In this document: positions 34,374 through 43,408 of the stretch, one piece after another | How the letters are laid out: every line of letters starts with the position of its first letter | How positions within the stretch are numbered: position 1 is the first letter of the stretch | Assembly: GCF_014168815.1 (NCBI RefSeq) | Contig: NZ_AP021972.1 | Span: forward strand, 5,022,001-5,086,000 | Direction of reading: 5' to 3' | From: Klebsiella sp. WP3-W18-ESBL-02 | GTDB lineage: Bacteria; Pseudomonadota; Gammaproteobacteria; Enterobacterales; Enterobacteriaceae | Length of the DNA stretch: 64,000 bases | The notes under the pieces: model-generated | Database searches by the model: none | Told to the model about the DNA's origin: nothing | Seen by the model: only the letters and a program-made list of their open reading frames with translations | Position numbers and translations under genes: made by a program

Positions 34374-35210
34374 TTACTGAAGCATCGTATCCCGCCCCTG
34401 GCGGATATCGCGCGGCGACCAGTTGAACTCCCGGCGAAACAGCGTGGAGAAATGGTTGCTGTCGCCAAAACCGCAGTGATAGGCAATATCGGTCACGCTT
34501 TCATCGCTATGGCGCAGCATATGCCGGGCTTTAATCAGACGCAGACGGTTCAGGTAACGCTGTGGCGTCAGGCCAGTGCAGTGTTTCAGCTGGCGGTGCA
34601 GCGTACGCAGCGACAGTGAGAATTGCTCCGCCAGCCCTTCCCAGCACACATCGTCCGCATAGTGCTCCTCCAGCCACGCCATCAGCTGATTCAGACGGGC
34701 ATCGTTATTCACGCCCCCCTGCACCTGGCTACCTTTACGCAGCAATACCAGCAGCTGCATAAACAGAATTTCACGATTCGCCAGCGACATCATATCGGTG
34801 CTGTCGCTGACCGCTTCCATCTGGCCGACAATCGCCCGCACCTGCTGTAGCGTGCTCTGGTTAACCCGCCAGTGCGACGGATAGTGGCCGTCTTGTTCCT
34901 GCGGCAGCAGTTTGTGAAGACCTGACAAGAACTGGAAAGCATCCGGCGCGCGGTACAGCACGTTGGTCAGACACAGATTGTCGGTATGCTCATACAGATG
35001 ACGATCGAAGTCGCGGACGAAGCAAACGGTGCCTCCGCAAATAGTATGCGGCTGACCATTAAACACATGAATACCCGAGCCGTGCTCTACGATAACAATC
35101 TCATTAAAATCATGATGATGCTCAGGAAATGCAGCCTGAGGAAGCCGGGGTTCGATCGCAACGGGTAACTGACCGGAAGAGAAGAAATCCACGCTGTGTA
35201 GTACGGTCAT
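34374..35210 (-). CDS. rhaS: RhaS, activator of rhamnose catabolic genes
   Basis: 278 residues from the ATG at 35210, as in E. coli. AraC family: sensor domain with FPEHHHDFNEIVIVEHGSG; C-terminal HTH pair LSLRTLHRQLKHCTG and CGFGDSNHFSTLFRREF. With rhamnose it activates rhaBAD and, as inferred here, the TRAP operon. Divergent from rhaB. Confidence 0.96.
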   Translation of the reverse strand: MTVLHSVDFFSSGQLPVAIEPRLPQAAFPEHHHDFNEIVIVEHGSGIHVFNGQPHTICGGTVCFVRDFDRHLYEHTDNLCLTNVLYRAPDAFQFLSGLHKLLPQEQDGHYPSHWRVNQSTLQQVRAIVGQMEAVSDSTDMMSLANREILFMQLLVLLRKGSQVQGGVNNDARLNQLMAWLEEHYADDVCWEGLAEQFSLSLRTLHRQLKHCTGLTPQRYLNRLRLIKARHMLRHSDESVTDIAYHCGFGDSNHFSTLFRREFNWSPRDIRQGRDTMLQ

Positions 35211-35387
35211 AACGACTCCCGCCAAATGAGAAATGTTATCAGGATAGTAATATCCGCTGAGACATCTGACCTTGACGTTTTGACAGCAAAGCGCGCAAAC
35301 CCGGTCGTTTTTTCAAGAAACAGCCGGAAAGATCGGGAAATGCGGTCACCATCACACCCCTCGCTAACGCGCAGTATCGCAGGAAAC

Positions 35388-35403
35388 TGTGAACTCTCTC
35401 ACG
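35388..35403 (+). promoter_or_regulatory. CRP site upstream of rhaBAD
   Basis: TGTGA-ACTCTC-TCACG fits TGTGA-N6-TCACA, adjacent to the RhaS site as in E. coli. Confidence 0.8.
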
Positions 35404-35406
35404 TTC

Positions 35407-35482
35407 ATCTTTGCTTTCTTGCCAGCGCCCAATTTCGCCTGTCAGTAACGAGAAGGTAGTGACAATGGGCTTTTTTTAGACT
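35407..35482 (+). promoter_or_regulatory. RhaS site and rhaBAD promoter
   Basis: Half-sites at 35407-35423 (ATCTTTGCTTTCTTGCC) and 35439-35455 (CTGTCAGTAACGAGAAG) agree closely with the E. coli rhaI elements; -10 TAGACT at 35477. Within the 304-base rhaS-rhaB divergent region; the remaining upstream part should contain the RhaR site of rhaSR. Confidence 0.9.
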
Positions 35483-35514
35483 GAGCGGCAATGACTCTCA
35501 AAAGGACTCTTGCC

Positions 35515-36984
35515 ATGACTTTTCGCCATTGTGTGGCCGTCGATTTAGGCGCCTCAAGCGGACGCGTAATGCTGGCGCGCTACGACGCCCGGCAGCGTTC
35601 GCTTTCACTGCGCGAAATCCACCGCTTCACCAACAGCCTGCACCAGCAGGACGGGTTTGATACCTGGGATATCGACGGTCTGGAAGCCGACATTCGTACC
35701 GGTCTTAATAAGGTATGCGAGGAAGGCATCCGCATCGACAGCATCGGCATCGATACCTGGGGCGTTGACTACGTCCTGATCGATAACCTTGGCCAGCGGG
35801 TTGGCCTGCCGGTCGCCTACCGCGACAAGCGTACCGACGGCATCATGGCCATGGCGATGGAACAGCTGGGCAAAGGCGATATTTACCGCCGCAGCGGTAT
35901 CCAGTTTCTGCCGTTCAATACCCTCTATCAGCTGCGGGCGCTGGTTGAACAGCAGCCTGAGCTGGTATCACAGGCCGCGCACGCGCTGCTGATACCGGAT
36001 TATTTCAGCTATCGCCTGACCGGCAACATGAACTGGGAATACACCAACGCCACCACCACTCAGTTGGTCAACATCAACAGCGATAGCTGGGATGAAGACC
36101 TGCTCAACTGGACAGGTGCACCCGCATCCTGGTTTGGTACACCCACGCATCCAGGTAACGTCATTGGCCACTGGATCTGCCCACAAGGCAATGCCATTCC
36201 TGTCGTTGCGGTTGCCAGCCACGATACCGCCAGCGCGGTTATCGCTTCGCCGTTGGTCAGTGATGACGCCGCCTATCTCTCCTCCGGCACCTGGTCGCTG
36301 ATGGGGTTCGAGAGCAAAACGCCCTACACCAGCGAGCGGGCGCAGCGCGCCAATATCACCAACGAAGGCGGTGCCGAAGGGCGCTACCGCGTGCTGAAAA
36401 ACATCATGGGTCTATGGCTGCTGCAGCGGGTGCTGAAAGAGCAAAACGTCAGCGATCTGACGGCGCTGATTGCCGACACCGCAAAACTGCCCGCCTGCCG
36501 CTGGCTGATTAACCCGAATGACGATCGCTTTATCAACCCTCAGAACATGAGCGCGGCGATCCAGGCCGCCTGCCGTGAGGCGGGACAGCCGGTTCCCGTT
36601 ACCGCCGCCGAGCTGGCCCGCTGCATCTTCGACAGCCTGGCACTGCTGTATGCCGACGTGCTCAATGAACTGGCGCAGCTGCGCGGTAGACCGTTCCGCC
36701 AGCTGCACATCGTAGGCGGCGGCTGCCAGAACCAGCTGCTGAACCAGCTGTGCGCCGACGCCTGCGGTATCACCGTTGTGGCTGGCCCGATTGAGGCCTC
36801 GACGCTTGGCAATATCGGCATCCAATTAATGACACTGGACGAACTCGCCAACGTTGACGATTTCCGCAAGGTGGTGAGCCACAACTACGGCCTCACTACG
36901 TTCACCCCACATCCTGACCATGAAATTGCCCGCTACGTTGCGCAGTTTCAGCAACAACGACAGACAAAGGAGCTTTGCGCATGA
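35515..36984 (+). CDS. rhaB: L-rhamnulokinase
   Basis: 489 residues from ATG 35515, same length as E. coli RhaB. FGGY-type sugar kinase: VDLGASSGRVML near the N-terminus, SSGTWSLMGFE and IVGGGCQNQLLNQL. Phosphorylates L-rhamnulose at O-1. A four-base overlap couples it to rhaA. Confidence 0.96.
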   Translation: MTFRHCVAVDLGASSGRVMLARYDARQRSLSLREIHRFTNSLHQQDGFDTWDIDGLEADIRTGLNKVCEEGIRIDSIGIDTWGVDYVLIDNLGQRVGLPVAYRDKRTDGIMAMAMEQLGKGDIYRRSGIQFLPFNTLYQLRALVEQQPELVSQAAHALLIPDYFSYRLTGNMNWEYTNATTTQLVNINSDSWDEDLLNWTGAPASWFGTPTHPGNVIGHWICPQGNAIPVVAVASHDTASAVIASPLVSDDAAYLSSGTWSLMGFESKTPYTSERAQRANITNEGGAEGRYRVLKNIMGLWLLQRVLKEQNVSDLTALIADTAKLPACRWLINPNDDRFINPQNMSAAIQAACREAGQPVPVTAAELARCIFDSLALLYADVLNELAQLRGRPFRQLHIVGGGCQNQLLNQLCADACGITVVAGPIEASTLGNIGIQLMTLDELANVDDFRKVVSHNYGLTTFTPHPDHEIARYVAQFQQQRQTKELCA

Positions 36985-38240
36985 CCACTCAACTTGACCA
37001 GGCCTGGGAACTCGCGAAACAGCGCTACGCCGCCGTCGGTATCGACGTCGAAGAGGCCTTGCGCCAGCTGGATCGCCTACCGGTATCCATGCACTGCTGG
37101 CAGGGCGACGATGTCGCTGGTTTTGAAAACCCAGAAGGCAATTTAACGGGTGGGATTCAGGCAACCGGCAATTATCCGGGGAAAGCGCGTAACGCCAGCG
37201 AACTGCGTGCCGATCTGGAGCAGGCGTTGAGCCTGATACCAGGACCAAAGCGCCTGAACCTGCACGCTATTTATCTGGAGTCTGATACCCCAGTTGCGCG
37301 TGACGAGATTAAGCCAGAACACTTCAAAAACTGGGTCGAGTGGGCAAAAAAACACCATCTTGGCCTCGATTTTAACCCATCCTGCTTCTCGCATCCGCTG
37401 AGCGCTGACGGCTTCACGCTGTCGCACGCCGACCCGAAAATCCGCCAGTTCTGGATCGACCATTGCAAAGCCAGCCGTCGCATTTCCGCCTATTTCGGTG
37501 AGCAGTTGGGCACGCCGTCGGTCATGAACATCTGGATCCCTGACGGGATGAAAGATGTGACCGTTGACCGCCTGGCACCGCGCCAGCGTCTGGCCGCCGC
37601 GCTGGATGAAGTCATCAGCGAGAAGCTCGATCCGGCACACCATATTGACGCCGTTGAAAGCAAGCTGTTCGGCATTGGCGCAGAAAGCTACACCGTCGGC
37701 TCCAACGAGTTCTATATGGGCTATGCCACCAGCCGCCAGACCGCGCTATGCCTTGACGCCGGCCACTTCCACCCAACGGAAGTGATCTCCGACAAAATTT
37801 CCGCCGCCATGCTGTACGTGCCGCGTTTGCTGCTGCACGTGAGCCGTCCGGTACGTTGGGACAGCGACCACGTGGTGCTGCTGGATGACGAAACGCAGGC
37901 TATCGCCAGCGAAATCATCCGTCATGGCCTCTTCGACCGCGTACATATCGGCCTCGATTTCTTCGACGCCTCCATCAACCGCATCGCCGCGTGGGTTATT
38001 GGTACCCGCAACATGAAGAAAGCCCTGCTGCGCGCGCTGCTGGAGCCAACCGCCGAGCTACGCCAGCTGGAAGCATCCGGCGACTACACCGCCCGTCTGG
38101 CGCTGCTGGAAGAGCAGAAATGCCTGCCGTGGCAGGCGGTGTGGGAAATGTACTGCCAGCGTAACGATACGCCAGCGGGCAGCCAGTGGCTGGAGAGCGT
38201 GCGCAGCTACGAGAAAGAGATTTTGAATCAGCGTAAATAA
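36981..38240 (+). CDS. rhaA: L-rhamnose isomerase
   Basis: 419 residues, as in E. coli. Metal-dependent TIM-barrel isomerase: LDFNPSCFSHP, and the metal-binding segment VESKLFGIGAES, LCLDAGHFHPTE. Converts L-rhamnose to L-rhamnulose. Second gene of rhaBAD. Confidence 0.97.
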   Translation: MTTQLDQAWELAKQRYAAVGIDVEEALRQLDRLPVSMHCWQGDDVAGFENPEGNLTGGIQATGNYPGKARNASELRADLEQALSLIPGPKRLNLHAIYLESDTPVARDEIKPEHFKNWVEWAKKHHLGLDFNPSCFSHPLSADGFTLSHADPKIRQFWIDHCKASRRISAYFGEQLGTPSVMNIWIPDGMKDVTVDRLAPRQRLAAALDEVISEKLDPAHHIDAVESKLFGIGAESYTVGSNEFYMGYATSRQTALCLDAGHFHPTEVISDKISAAMLYVPRLLLHVSRPVRWDSDHVVLLDDETQAIASEIIRHGLFDRVHIGLDFFDASINRIAAWVIGTRNMKKALLRALLEPTAELRQLEASGDYTARLALLEEQKCLPWQAVWEMYCQRNDTPAGSQWLESVRSYEKEILNQRK

Positions 38241-38249
38241 TCGAATGCG

Positions 38250-38335
38250 ATTGCCGGGTGGCGGCGTTGCCTTATCCGGCTTACGAAACAACGGCCATTA
38301 TAGGCCCGATAAGCGCAGCGCCATCGGGCAGCAAA
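38250..38335. repeat. BIME/REP pair between rhaA and rhaD
   Basis: GCCGGGTGGCGGCGTTGCCT...CCGGC and GCCCGATAAGCGCAGCGCCA...GGGC are paired REP palindromes. They may stabilise upstream mRNA. Confidence 0.7.
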
Positions 38336-38355
38336 GTACACAGGATAACAAGACT

Positions 38356-39186
38356 ATGCAGACCATTACCGATTCCTGGTTCGTCCAGGGCATGATTAAA
38401 GCCACCTCAGACGCGTGGTTAAAAGGTTGGGATGAACGCAACGGCGGCAACCTGACGCTGCGTCTGGACGAAGCAGATATCGCGCCGTTCGCCGCTGACT
38501 TCCACGCAAAACCGCGCTATATCGCCCTGAGCCAACCGATGCCGATGCTGGCCAACACGCCGTTTATCGTCACGGGCTCCGGCAAATTCTTCCGTAACGT
38601 ACAGCTCGATCCGTCCGCCAACCTGGGCGTGGTGAAAGTCGATAGCGACGGTGCCGGCTACCATATTCTGTGGGGGCTGACTCACGAAGCCGTCCCCACA
38701 TCCGAGCTGCCGGCACATTTCCTGTCGCATTGTGAACGTATCAAACTAACCAACGGCAAAGACCGCGTCATCATGCACTGTCACGCGACCAACCTGATCG
38801 CACTGACCTACGTGCTGGAAAATGACAGTGCGCTGATCACCCGCAAGCTGTGGGAAGGCAGCACCGAGTGTCTGGTGGTCTTCCCGGACGGCGTTGGCAT
38901 CCTGCCGTGGATGGTACCGGGTACCGATGAAATCGGCCAGGCAACCGCCGTTGAAATGCGTCAGCATTCTCTGGTGCTGTGGCCGTTCCACGGGGTTTTC
39001 GGCAGCGGCCCTACGCTCGACGAAACGTTTGGTCTGATTGATACCGCCGAAAAATCCGCCGAAGTGCTGGTTAAGGTGTACTCAATGGGCGGCATGAAGC
39101 AAACCATCACGCAGCAAGAACTGATAGCCCTCGGCCAGCGCTTTGGCGTCACCCCGATGGCCAGCGCGTTGAATCTGTATAAATAA
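38356..39186 (+). CDS. rhaD: Rhamnulose-1-phosphate aldolase
   Basis: 276 residues from ATG 38356. Class II aldolase/adducin fold with zinc ligands in HCHATN and WPFHGVFG. Splits rhamnulose 1-phosphate into DHAP and L-lactaldehyde. The start is after the BIME, so a longer upstream frame is rejected. Confidence 0.96.
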   Translation: MQTITDSWFVQGMIKATSDAWLKGWDERNGGNLTLRLDEADIAPFAADFHAKPRYIALSQPMPMLANTPFIVTGSGKFFRNVQLDPSANLGVVKVDSDGAGYHILWGLTHEAVPTSELPAHFLSHCERIKLTNGKDRVIMHCHATNLIALTYVLENDSALITRKLWEGSTECLVVFPDGVGILPWMVPGTDEIGQATAVEMRQHSLVLWPFHGVFGSGPTLDETFGLIDTAEKSAEVLVKVYSMGGMKQTITQQELIALGQRFGVTPMASALNLYK

Positions 39187-39231
39187 GCACATCGCCTGAC
39201 CTCCCGCTACAGGGGTCAGGCGCCAGAGCTC

Positions 39232-39270
39232 ATCCCATTAGAAATGGCTTTCATGCTGAGCTAATGGGAT
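39232..39270. repeat. Inverted repeat upstream of the fucO-like gene
   Basis: ATCCCATTAG (39232-39241) and CTAATGGGAT (39261-39270), 19-bp spacer, perfect arms. Could be an operator or a weak hairpin. Another hairpin (GCCTGACC/GGTCAGGC, about 39194-39221) may terminate part of the rhaD transcript. The 197-base gap shows no gene. Confidence 0.5.
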
Positions 39271-39383
39271 AGGTTTTCATCCCCAGTGGCATGACTCTTA
39301 CTTATTTTCTCCGCCAGAAAGACAACGCCAATCATGCTGAAGGGACGCTGAATTTAACAAAATAGGTATCAAGGAGAAACACC

Positions 39384-40532
39384 ATGAGTTTTATGTTAGC
39401 ACTGCCAAAAATCAGCCTGCACGGTGCGGGCGCGATTGCCGATATGGTTAATCTGGTCGCGGGTAAACAGTGGGGCAAGGCGCTGATCGTCACGGACGGC
39501 CAGTTGGTTAAGCTGGGCCTGCTGGACAGCCTGTTTGCCGCGCTGGACGGCCATAAAATGTCTTATCACCTGTTTGACGAGGTTTTTCCAAACCCCACGG
39601 AAGAACTGGTGCAGAAAGGTTATGCAGCCTATCAGGCCGAAGGCTGTGATTACATCATCGCCTTTGGCGGCGGCAGCCCGATCGACACCGCGAAAGCGAT
39701 TAAAATTCTTACCGCCAACCCGGGCCCGTCTACCGCTTACTCCGGCGTGGGCAAAGTGCTGAACGCGGGCGTACATCTGGTAGCCATCAACACCACCGCC
39801 GGTACCGCCGCCGAGATGACCAGCAACGCGGTGATCATCGACACCGTGCGCCAGGTGAAAGAAGTCATTATCGATTCCAATATCATTCCGGACATCGCCG
39901 TGGATGACGCCAGCGTGATGCTTGATATCCCCGCCTCTGTTACCGCAGCAACCGGCATGGATGCGCTGACCCACGCGGTTGAAGCGTACGTTTCCGTTGG
40001 CGCGCACCCGCTGACCGACGCCAATGCGCTGGAGGCTATCCGCCTGATTACGCTGTGGCTGCCGAAAGCCGTTGATGACGGGCATAACCTGGAAGCGCGC
40101 GAGCAAATGGCCTTTGGTCAGTACCTGGCGGGCATAGCGTTCAACAGCGCCGGTCTGGGCCTGGTGCATGCGCTGGCACACCAGCCTGGCGCGACCCACA
40201 ACCTGCCGCACGGCGTGTGTAACGCCATCCTGCTGCCGATCATCGAAAACTTTAACCGCCCGAACGCGGTAGCGCGTTTTGCTCGCGTCGCGCAGGCGAT
40301 GGGCGTCGATACCCGCAACATGAGCGATGAAGCGGCCAGTATGGAAGCCATTAATGCTATCCGTCAGCTCAGCGCCCGCGTAGGTATTCCGCAGGGCTTC
40401 AGTGCGCTAGGCGTGACCAAAGACGACATCGAGGGATGGCTGGATAAAGCGCTGGCCGACCCGTGCGCACCATGCAACCCGCGTACCGCCAGCCGCGAAG
40501 AGGTTCGTGAGCTGTATCTGGAGGCATTATGA
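39384..40532 (+). CDS. fucO: Lactaldehyde reductase (FucO family, iron-dependent)
   Basis: 382 residues, group III metal-dependent alcohol dehydrogenase. Nucleotide-binding GGGSPIDTAKAIK and TTAGTAAEMT; metal ligands in ATGMDALTHAVEAY, GLVHALAHQ and NLPHGVCNAI. It reduces the L-lactaldehyde made by RhaD to 1,2-propanediol. Clear AAGGAG site. Absent from the E. coli K-12 rha locus, where fucO is in the fucose operon. Overlaps rhaM by four bases, so it belongs to the rhamnose pathway here. Confidence 0.88.
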   Translation: MSFMLALPKISLHGAGAIADMVNLVAGKQWGKALIVTDGQLVKLGLLDSLFAALDGHKMSYHLFDEVFPNPTEELVQKGYAAYQAEGCDYIIAFGGGSPIDTAKAIKILTANPGPSTAYSGVGKVLNAGVHLVAINTTAGTAAEMTSNAVIIDTVRQVKEVIIDSNIIPDIAVDDASVMLDIPASVTAATGMDALTHAVEAYVSVGAHPLTDANALEAIRLITLWLPKAVDDGHNLEAREQMAFGQYLAGIAFNSAGLGLVHALAHQPGATHNLPHGVCNAILLPIIENFNRPNAVARFARVAQAMGVDTRNMSDEAASMEAINAIRQLSARVGIPQGFSALGVTKDDIEGWLDKALADPCAPCNPRTASREEVRELYLEAL

Positions 40533-40843
40533 TTCGCAAAGCCTTTGTGATGCAGGTAAACGCCAACGCACACGAAGAGTACCAGCGTCGCCATAACCCA
40601 ATCTGGCCGGAACTGGAAGCCGCGTTGAAATCACACGGCGCACACCATTACGCCATTTATCTCGATGAAGCGCGCAGCCTGCTGTTCGCAACTGTGGAAA
40701 TCGAGTCTGAAGAGCGCTGGAATGCGGTAGCGAATACCGACGTGTGCCAGCGTTGGTGGAAATACATGACCGATGTCATGCCGTCGAACCCGGATAATAG
40801 CCCGGTCAGCGCAGAGCTGAAGGACGTGTTTTACCTGGCGTAA
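40529..40843 (+). CDS. rhaM: L-rhamnose mutarotase
   Basis: 104 residues, nearly identical to E. coli RhaM. Conserved catalytic His in YQRRHNPIWPELE and WWKYMTDVMP. Interconverts rhamnose anomers. Last gene of the rha operon. Confidence 0.96.
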   Translation: MIRKAFVMQVNANAHEEYQRRHNPIWPELEAALKSHGAHHYAIYLDEARSLLFATVEIESEERWNAVANTDVCQRWWKYMTDVMPSNPDNSPVSAELKDVFYLA

Positions 40844-40853
40844 GTTAGCGCTA

Positions 40854-40935
40854 TTTGTAGGCCGGATAAGGCGCTAGCCGCCCTCCGGCAATGTGCGCTA
40901 AAGAGCCTGATGGCGCCAGGCTTATCAGGCCTACC
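40854..40935. repeat. BIME after rhaM
   Basis: GCCGGATAAGGCGCTAGCCG...CCGGC followed by GCCTGATGGCGCCAGGCTTA...GGCC: two REP units in opposite orientation. Confidence 0.75.
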
Positions 40936-41003
40936 GAAGAAAAAGGCCTCTGCTTGCAGAGGCCTTTTTCTTCGGTAGGCCTCTGCAAGCAGAGGCCTTT
41001 GTT
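40928..41003. terminator. Long perfect palindrome with duplicated terminator hairpin
   Basis: 26-bp arms at 40928-40953 and 40956-40981, separated by two bases; core GGCCTCTGC/GCAGAGGCC. The second arm also pairs with GCAGAGGCC at 40990-40998, followed by a T-rich tail on the plus strand. So alternative hairpins can terminate rhaM transcripts and, on the other strand, porin transcripts. Confidence 0.8.
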
Positions 41004-41005
41004 TT

Positions 41006-42403
41006 TTAGAAGTAGTATTTGAAGCGAACGCGCGCGCCGTAGCGATCGTCGTCGGTGGAGATTTCCTGGTCACTCTGAATTTTAGAGTAATAGGTCCCCA
41101 GGTAAATGTTGAAGTTCTGCATATTCATGACGTTTTTAATCCAGTAGGAGGCATGCACGGTATGAATATCGTAAGTGCCTTCCTCCTGAATAATGCAGCT
41201 ATTCTCACAAACTACGCCTGCAAAATCGCTAATCTTGTTATGTGCGTAGATATAACCCACTTCGAAGTTTTTCCACCAGATGTTGGTGGCGGCAGTAAAG
41301 TCATCTTCGTTGTTCGCGTCTAAGTAAGCGGTGTTCAGGTTAAAGATAACGCCGTTATCCGGATCGCCTTTGGTATTATCCCAGGTCATGGTTAAACCAT
41401 AGCCGGTACGGTCGGACTGATCGACAAACTCACCCTTACTGTTGGTATAGCCGTAGGCGTTGTTCACAACGTTTGCTTCCATCGCCGCAGAGAAGGAAAG
41501 TTCAGACGTCGGCTTCCAGTTCACTACCGGACGCAGATAAACAACGTTTTTCTCCTGTTCCATCTTACGACCGTGGTAGGTACGGCCATCGACTTTTACG
41601 TTGTCACCATCGGAAAACAGAGTGGTGCCGTCTTCAATCAACGAGTTCAGTTCGAAGTACCAGTCGTCAACCTGCTTACTCATCAGGAAGTTACCGCCCG
41701 CATCGGAACGACCGCGGCCTTCTTTCATCATATAGATGTAACCCTGGCCATCGGTGTACAGGTCGTTGGCGGTGTTCCCGGAGTGCTCAACGAAGGTATC
41801 CTGATTAAGCGGGAACATATCGGCGGCTTCGAAGCGACCGATTTCAATTTTCCAGTCATTTTCCTGACCGAAGTTAAAGCGCGCATCATCAAGATTCATG
41901 CTGCCGTACATATCCGCCAGCGGCTGGATAGAGAAGCCCGCGAACTGGCCGTTATCCATCTTACGCTTACCGTCGAAGCCAATCAGGATACGACCGTCCA
42001 TATCCCACGTTCCGATGGATTTATCTTCATTCAGCTTGGTGAGCGTGCCGCGGCGGCTTTCACCGTCCATGTTAAATTCCACGTCGCCATAGATTTTCAG
42101 ATCGCCATAACCCGTTAACTGAAGGTTAGGCATTGCGGCATTTTTCTTGGTTTCATCAGCTGACGTTTGACCATTAACCGGCGTATTGCCTTGAGCGTCC
42201 TTAATTTCTTTGATTTCAGCCGCCTGCTGAACCTGCATATCCTGCACTTTCTGCTCGGCCTGGTCAGCGCGGCTCTCCGCCGCTTCCAGGCGAGATTCTA
42301 ACTGCTCCAGCCGCTGTTCCAACGTCACTTTCGTTGTTTTAGCAAAACCGGTATTGGCCACTAATAATAATCCAATAGCAATTGCTAATGTTGATTTCTT
42401 CAT
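41006..42403 (-). CDS. Carbohydrate porin, RafY-like glycoporin
   Basis: 465 residues: signal peptide (about 1-21), a periplasmic coiled coil (LEQRLEQLESRLEAAESRAD, to about 75) as in ScrY-type sugar porins, then a beta-barrel ending in the outer-membrane Phe signature (RVRFKYYF). Length and layout fit RafY-type glycoporins. Two Cys (CENSCI) could make a loop disulfide. No RhaS-like site is seen upstream, so its link with rhamnose is uncertain. It is transcribed toward rhaM and shares the terminator. Confidence 0.75.
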   Translation of the reverse strand: MKKSTLAIAIGLLLVANTGFAKTTKVTLEQRLEQLESRLEAAESRADQAEQKVQDMQVQQAAEIKEIKDAQGNTPVNGQTSADETKKNAAMPNLQLTGYGDLKIYGDVEFNMDGESRRGTLTKLNEDKSIGTWDMDGRILIGFDGKRKMDNGQFAGFSIQPLADMYGSMNLDDARFNFGQENDWKIEIGRFEAADMFPLNQDTFVEHSGNTANDLYTDGQGYIYMMKEGRGRSDAGGNFLMSKQVDDWYFELNSLIEDGTTLFSDGDNVKVDGRTYHGRKMEQEKNVVYLRPVVNWKPTSELSFSAAMEANVVNNAYGYTNSKGEFVDQSDRTGYGLTMTWDNTKGDPDNGVIFNLNTAYLDANNEDDFTAATNIWWKNFEVGYIYAHNKISDFAGVVCENSCIIQEEGTYDIHTVHASYWIKNVMNMQNFNIYLGTYYSKIQSDQEISTDDDRYGARVRFKYYF

Positions 42404-42757
42404 TATTTACTTTCCTTGAAATAAAGACTCACTCCAAAACCCCAGAAGAGATTTCGTGCGCACTTGTATTACCGCGATGAATGTTTTTTATAATTTAATT
42501 ACCAAAGGAAATGCTTCGCAAATAAAACACATTCCATGACAAGCACGAGAACACTAGCTAATAAAGTTTAGTCCGTAAATAACGGGCATTAAAAGATCGT
42601 GAGCGAGATAACACTGAAAATGAAGAAAATAAACAAGACGGAAAGAAATATAATAGAAAATTATTTATTAAATTTAAAAATAAAAACAATGCATTATTTT
42701 CACAATGTATTTATTTAATATCTATGCAGTAACATGTATTACTGCATAGAGACGACA
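42404..42757. other. AT-rich porin control region
   Basis: About 350 bases with no gene. Very AT-rich around 42600-42720, a likely H-NS-type region. A hairpin CTATGCAGTAA/TTACTGCATAG (42722-42749) lies just after the upstream regulator gene and may act as its terminator, though without a T-run. Confidence 0.5.
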
Positions 42758-43306
42758 TCAGTTCTGCTCAGCGACCAGAATAGCCATCGTATCGGGCTCC
42801 AGCGCCTTAAACAGGTGCTCTTCATCTGCGGGATAGCAAATGTAGTCCCCCGCATTCAGCTCCTCCGGCCCGGAGGTTAACCCCACCAGCGCCCTTCCCT
42901 GCGTTACGATAATATGCTCAATTGAGCCCGGAGGATGAGGATGAGAGACGCGATCGGCACCCGGCTGCGTAGTCAGCAGGTAAATATCACGCCGTGCGCC
43001 CGGCGGGCAGGTCGCCAGCAGCGTCGCCTGATAGTTAGCCTGCTCGGCAATCACTTTGGTACCCTCACCCCGCCGAATAACCTGCGTTTTATTCGGCTGC
43101 GGCTCCAGCAGCCGCGCAAACGGAATATCCAGCGCGACGCAAAGCGCCCATAGGGTCTCCAGACTTGGGTTACCGTTGCCTGCTTCAAGCTGCGAAAGCG
43201 TAGATTTGGCAATACCGGCACGGCGGGCGATTTCGGCCAACGACAGGCCGGTTCTGGCCCGCTCGCGCACCAGGCTTTTTGCAATCACGCTGATTGGCTG
43301 TGTCAT
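42758..43306 (-). CDS. XRE-cupin transcriptional regulator
   Basis: 182 residues from ATG 43306. N-terminal XRE helix-turn-helix (LSLAEIARRAGIAKSTLSQLE, residues about 21-41) and C-terminal cupin barrel (GSIEHIIVTQGRALVGL, YPADEEHLFKA). Regulators of this layout often control amino acid transport or metabolism. Divergent from azlCD with palindromic sites between, so probably regulates itself and azlCD. Confidence 0.85.
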   Translation of the reverse strand: MTQPISVIAKSLVRERARTGLSLAEIARRAGIAKSTLSQLEAGNGNPSLETLWALCVALDIPFARLLEPQPNKTQVIRRGEGTKVIAEQANYQATLLATCPPGARRDIYLLTTQPGADRVSHPHPPGSIEHIIVTQGRALVGLTSGPEELNAGDYICYPADEEHLFKALEPDTMAILVAEQN

Positions 43307-43330
43307 ACACAACTCCATCGTTTTATATAT

Positions 43331-43397
43331 CGAACGTAACGTTCGCCTTGAACTACCACCTTGATTCGTTCATTATAATGGATATATCGTTCGATAT
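43331..43397. promoter_or_regulatory. Operator palindromes between regulator and azlCD
   Basis: CGAACGTAACGTTCG (43331-43345, perfect dyad) and ATATCGTTCGATAT (43384-43397, perfect dyad) share a TCGWACG-like core flanked by AT steps. Spacing and dyads suit binding by the XRE dimer. Confidence 0.65.
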
Positions 43398-43408
43398 GGT
43401 AAATTTAC

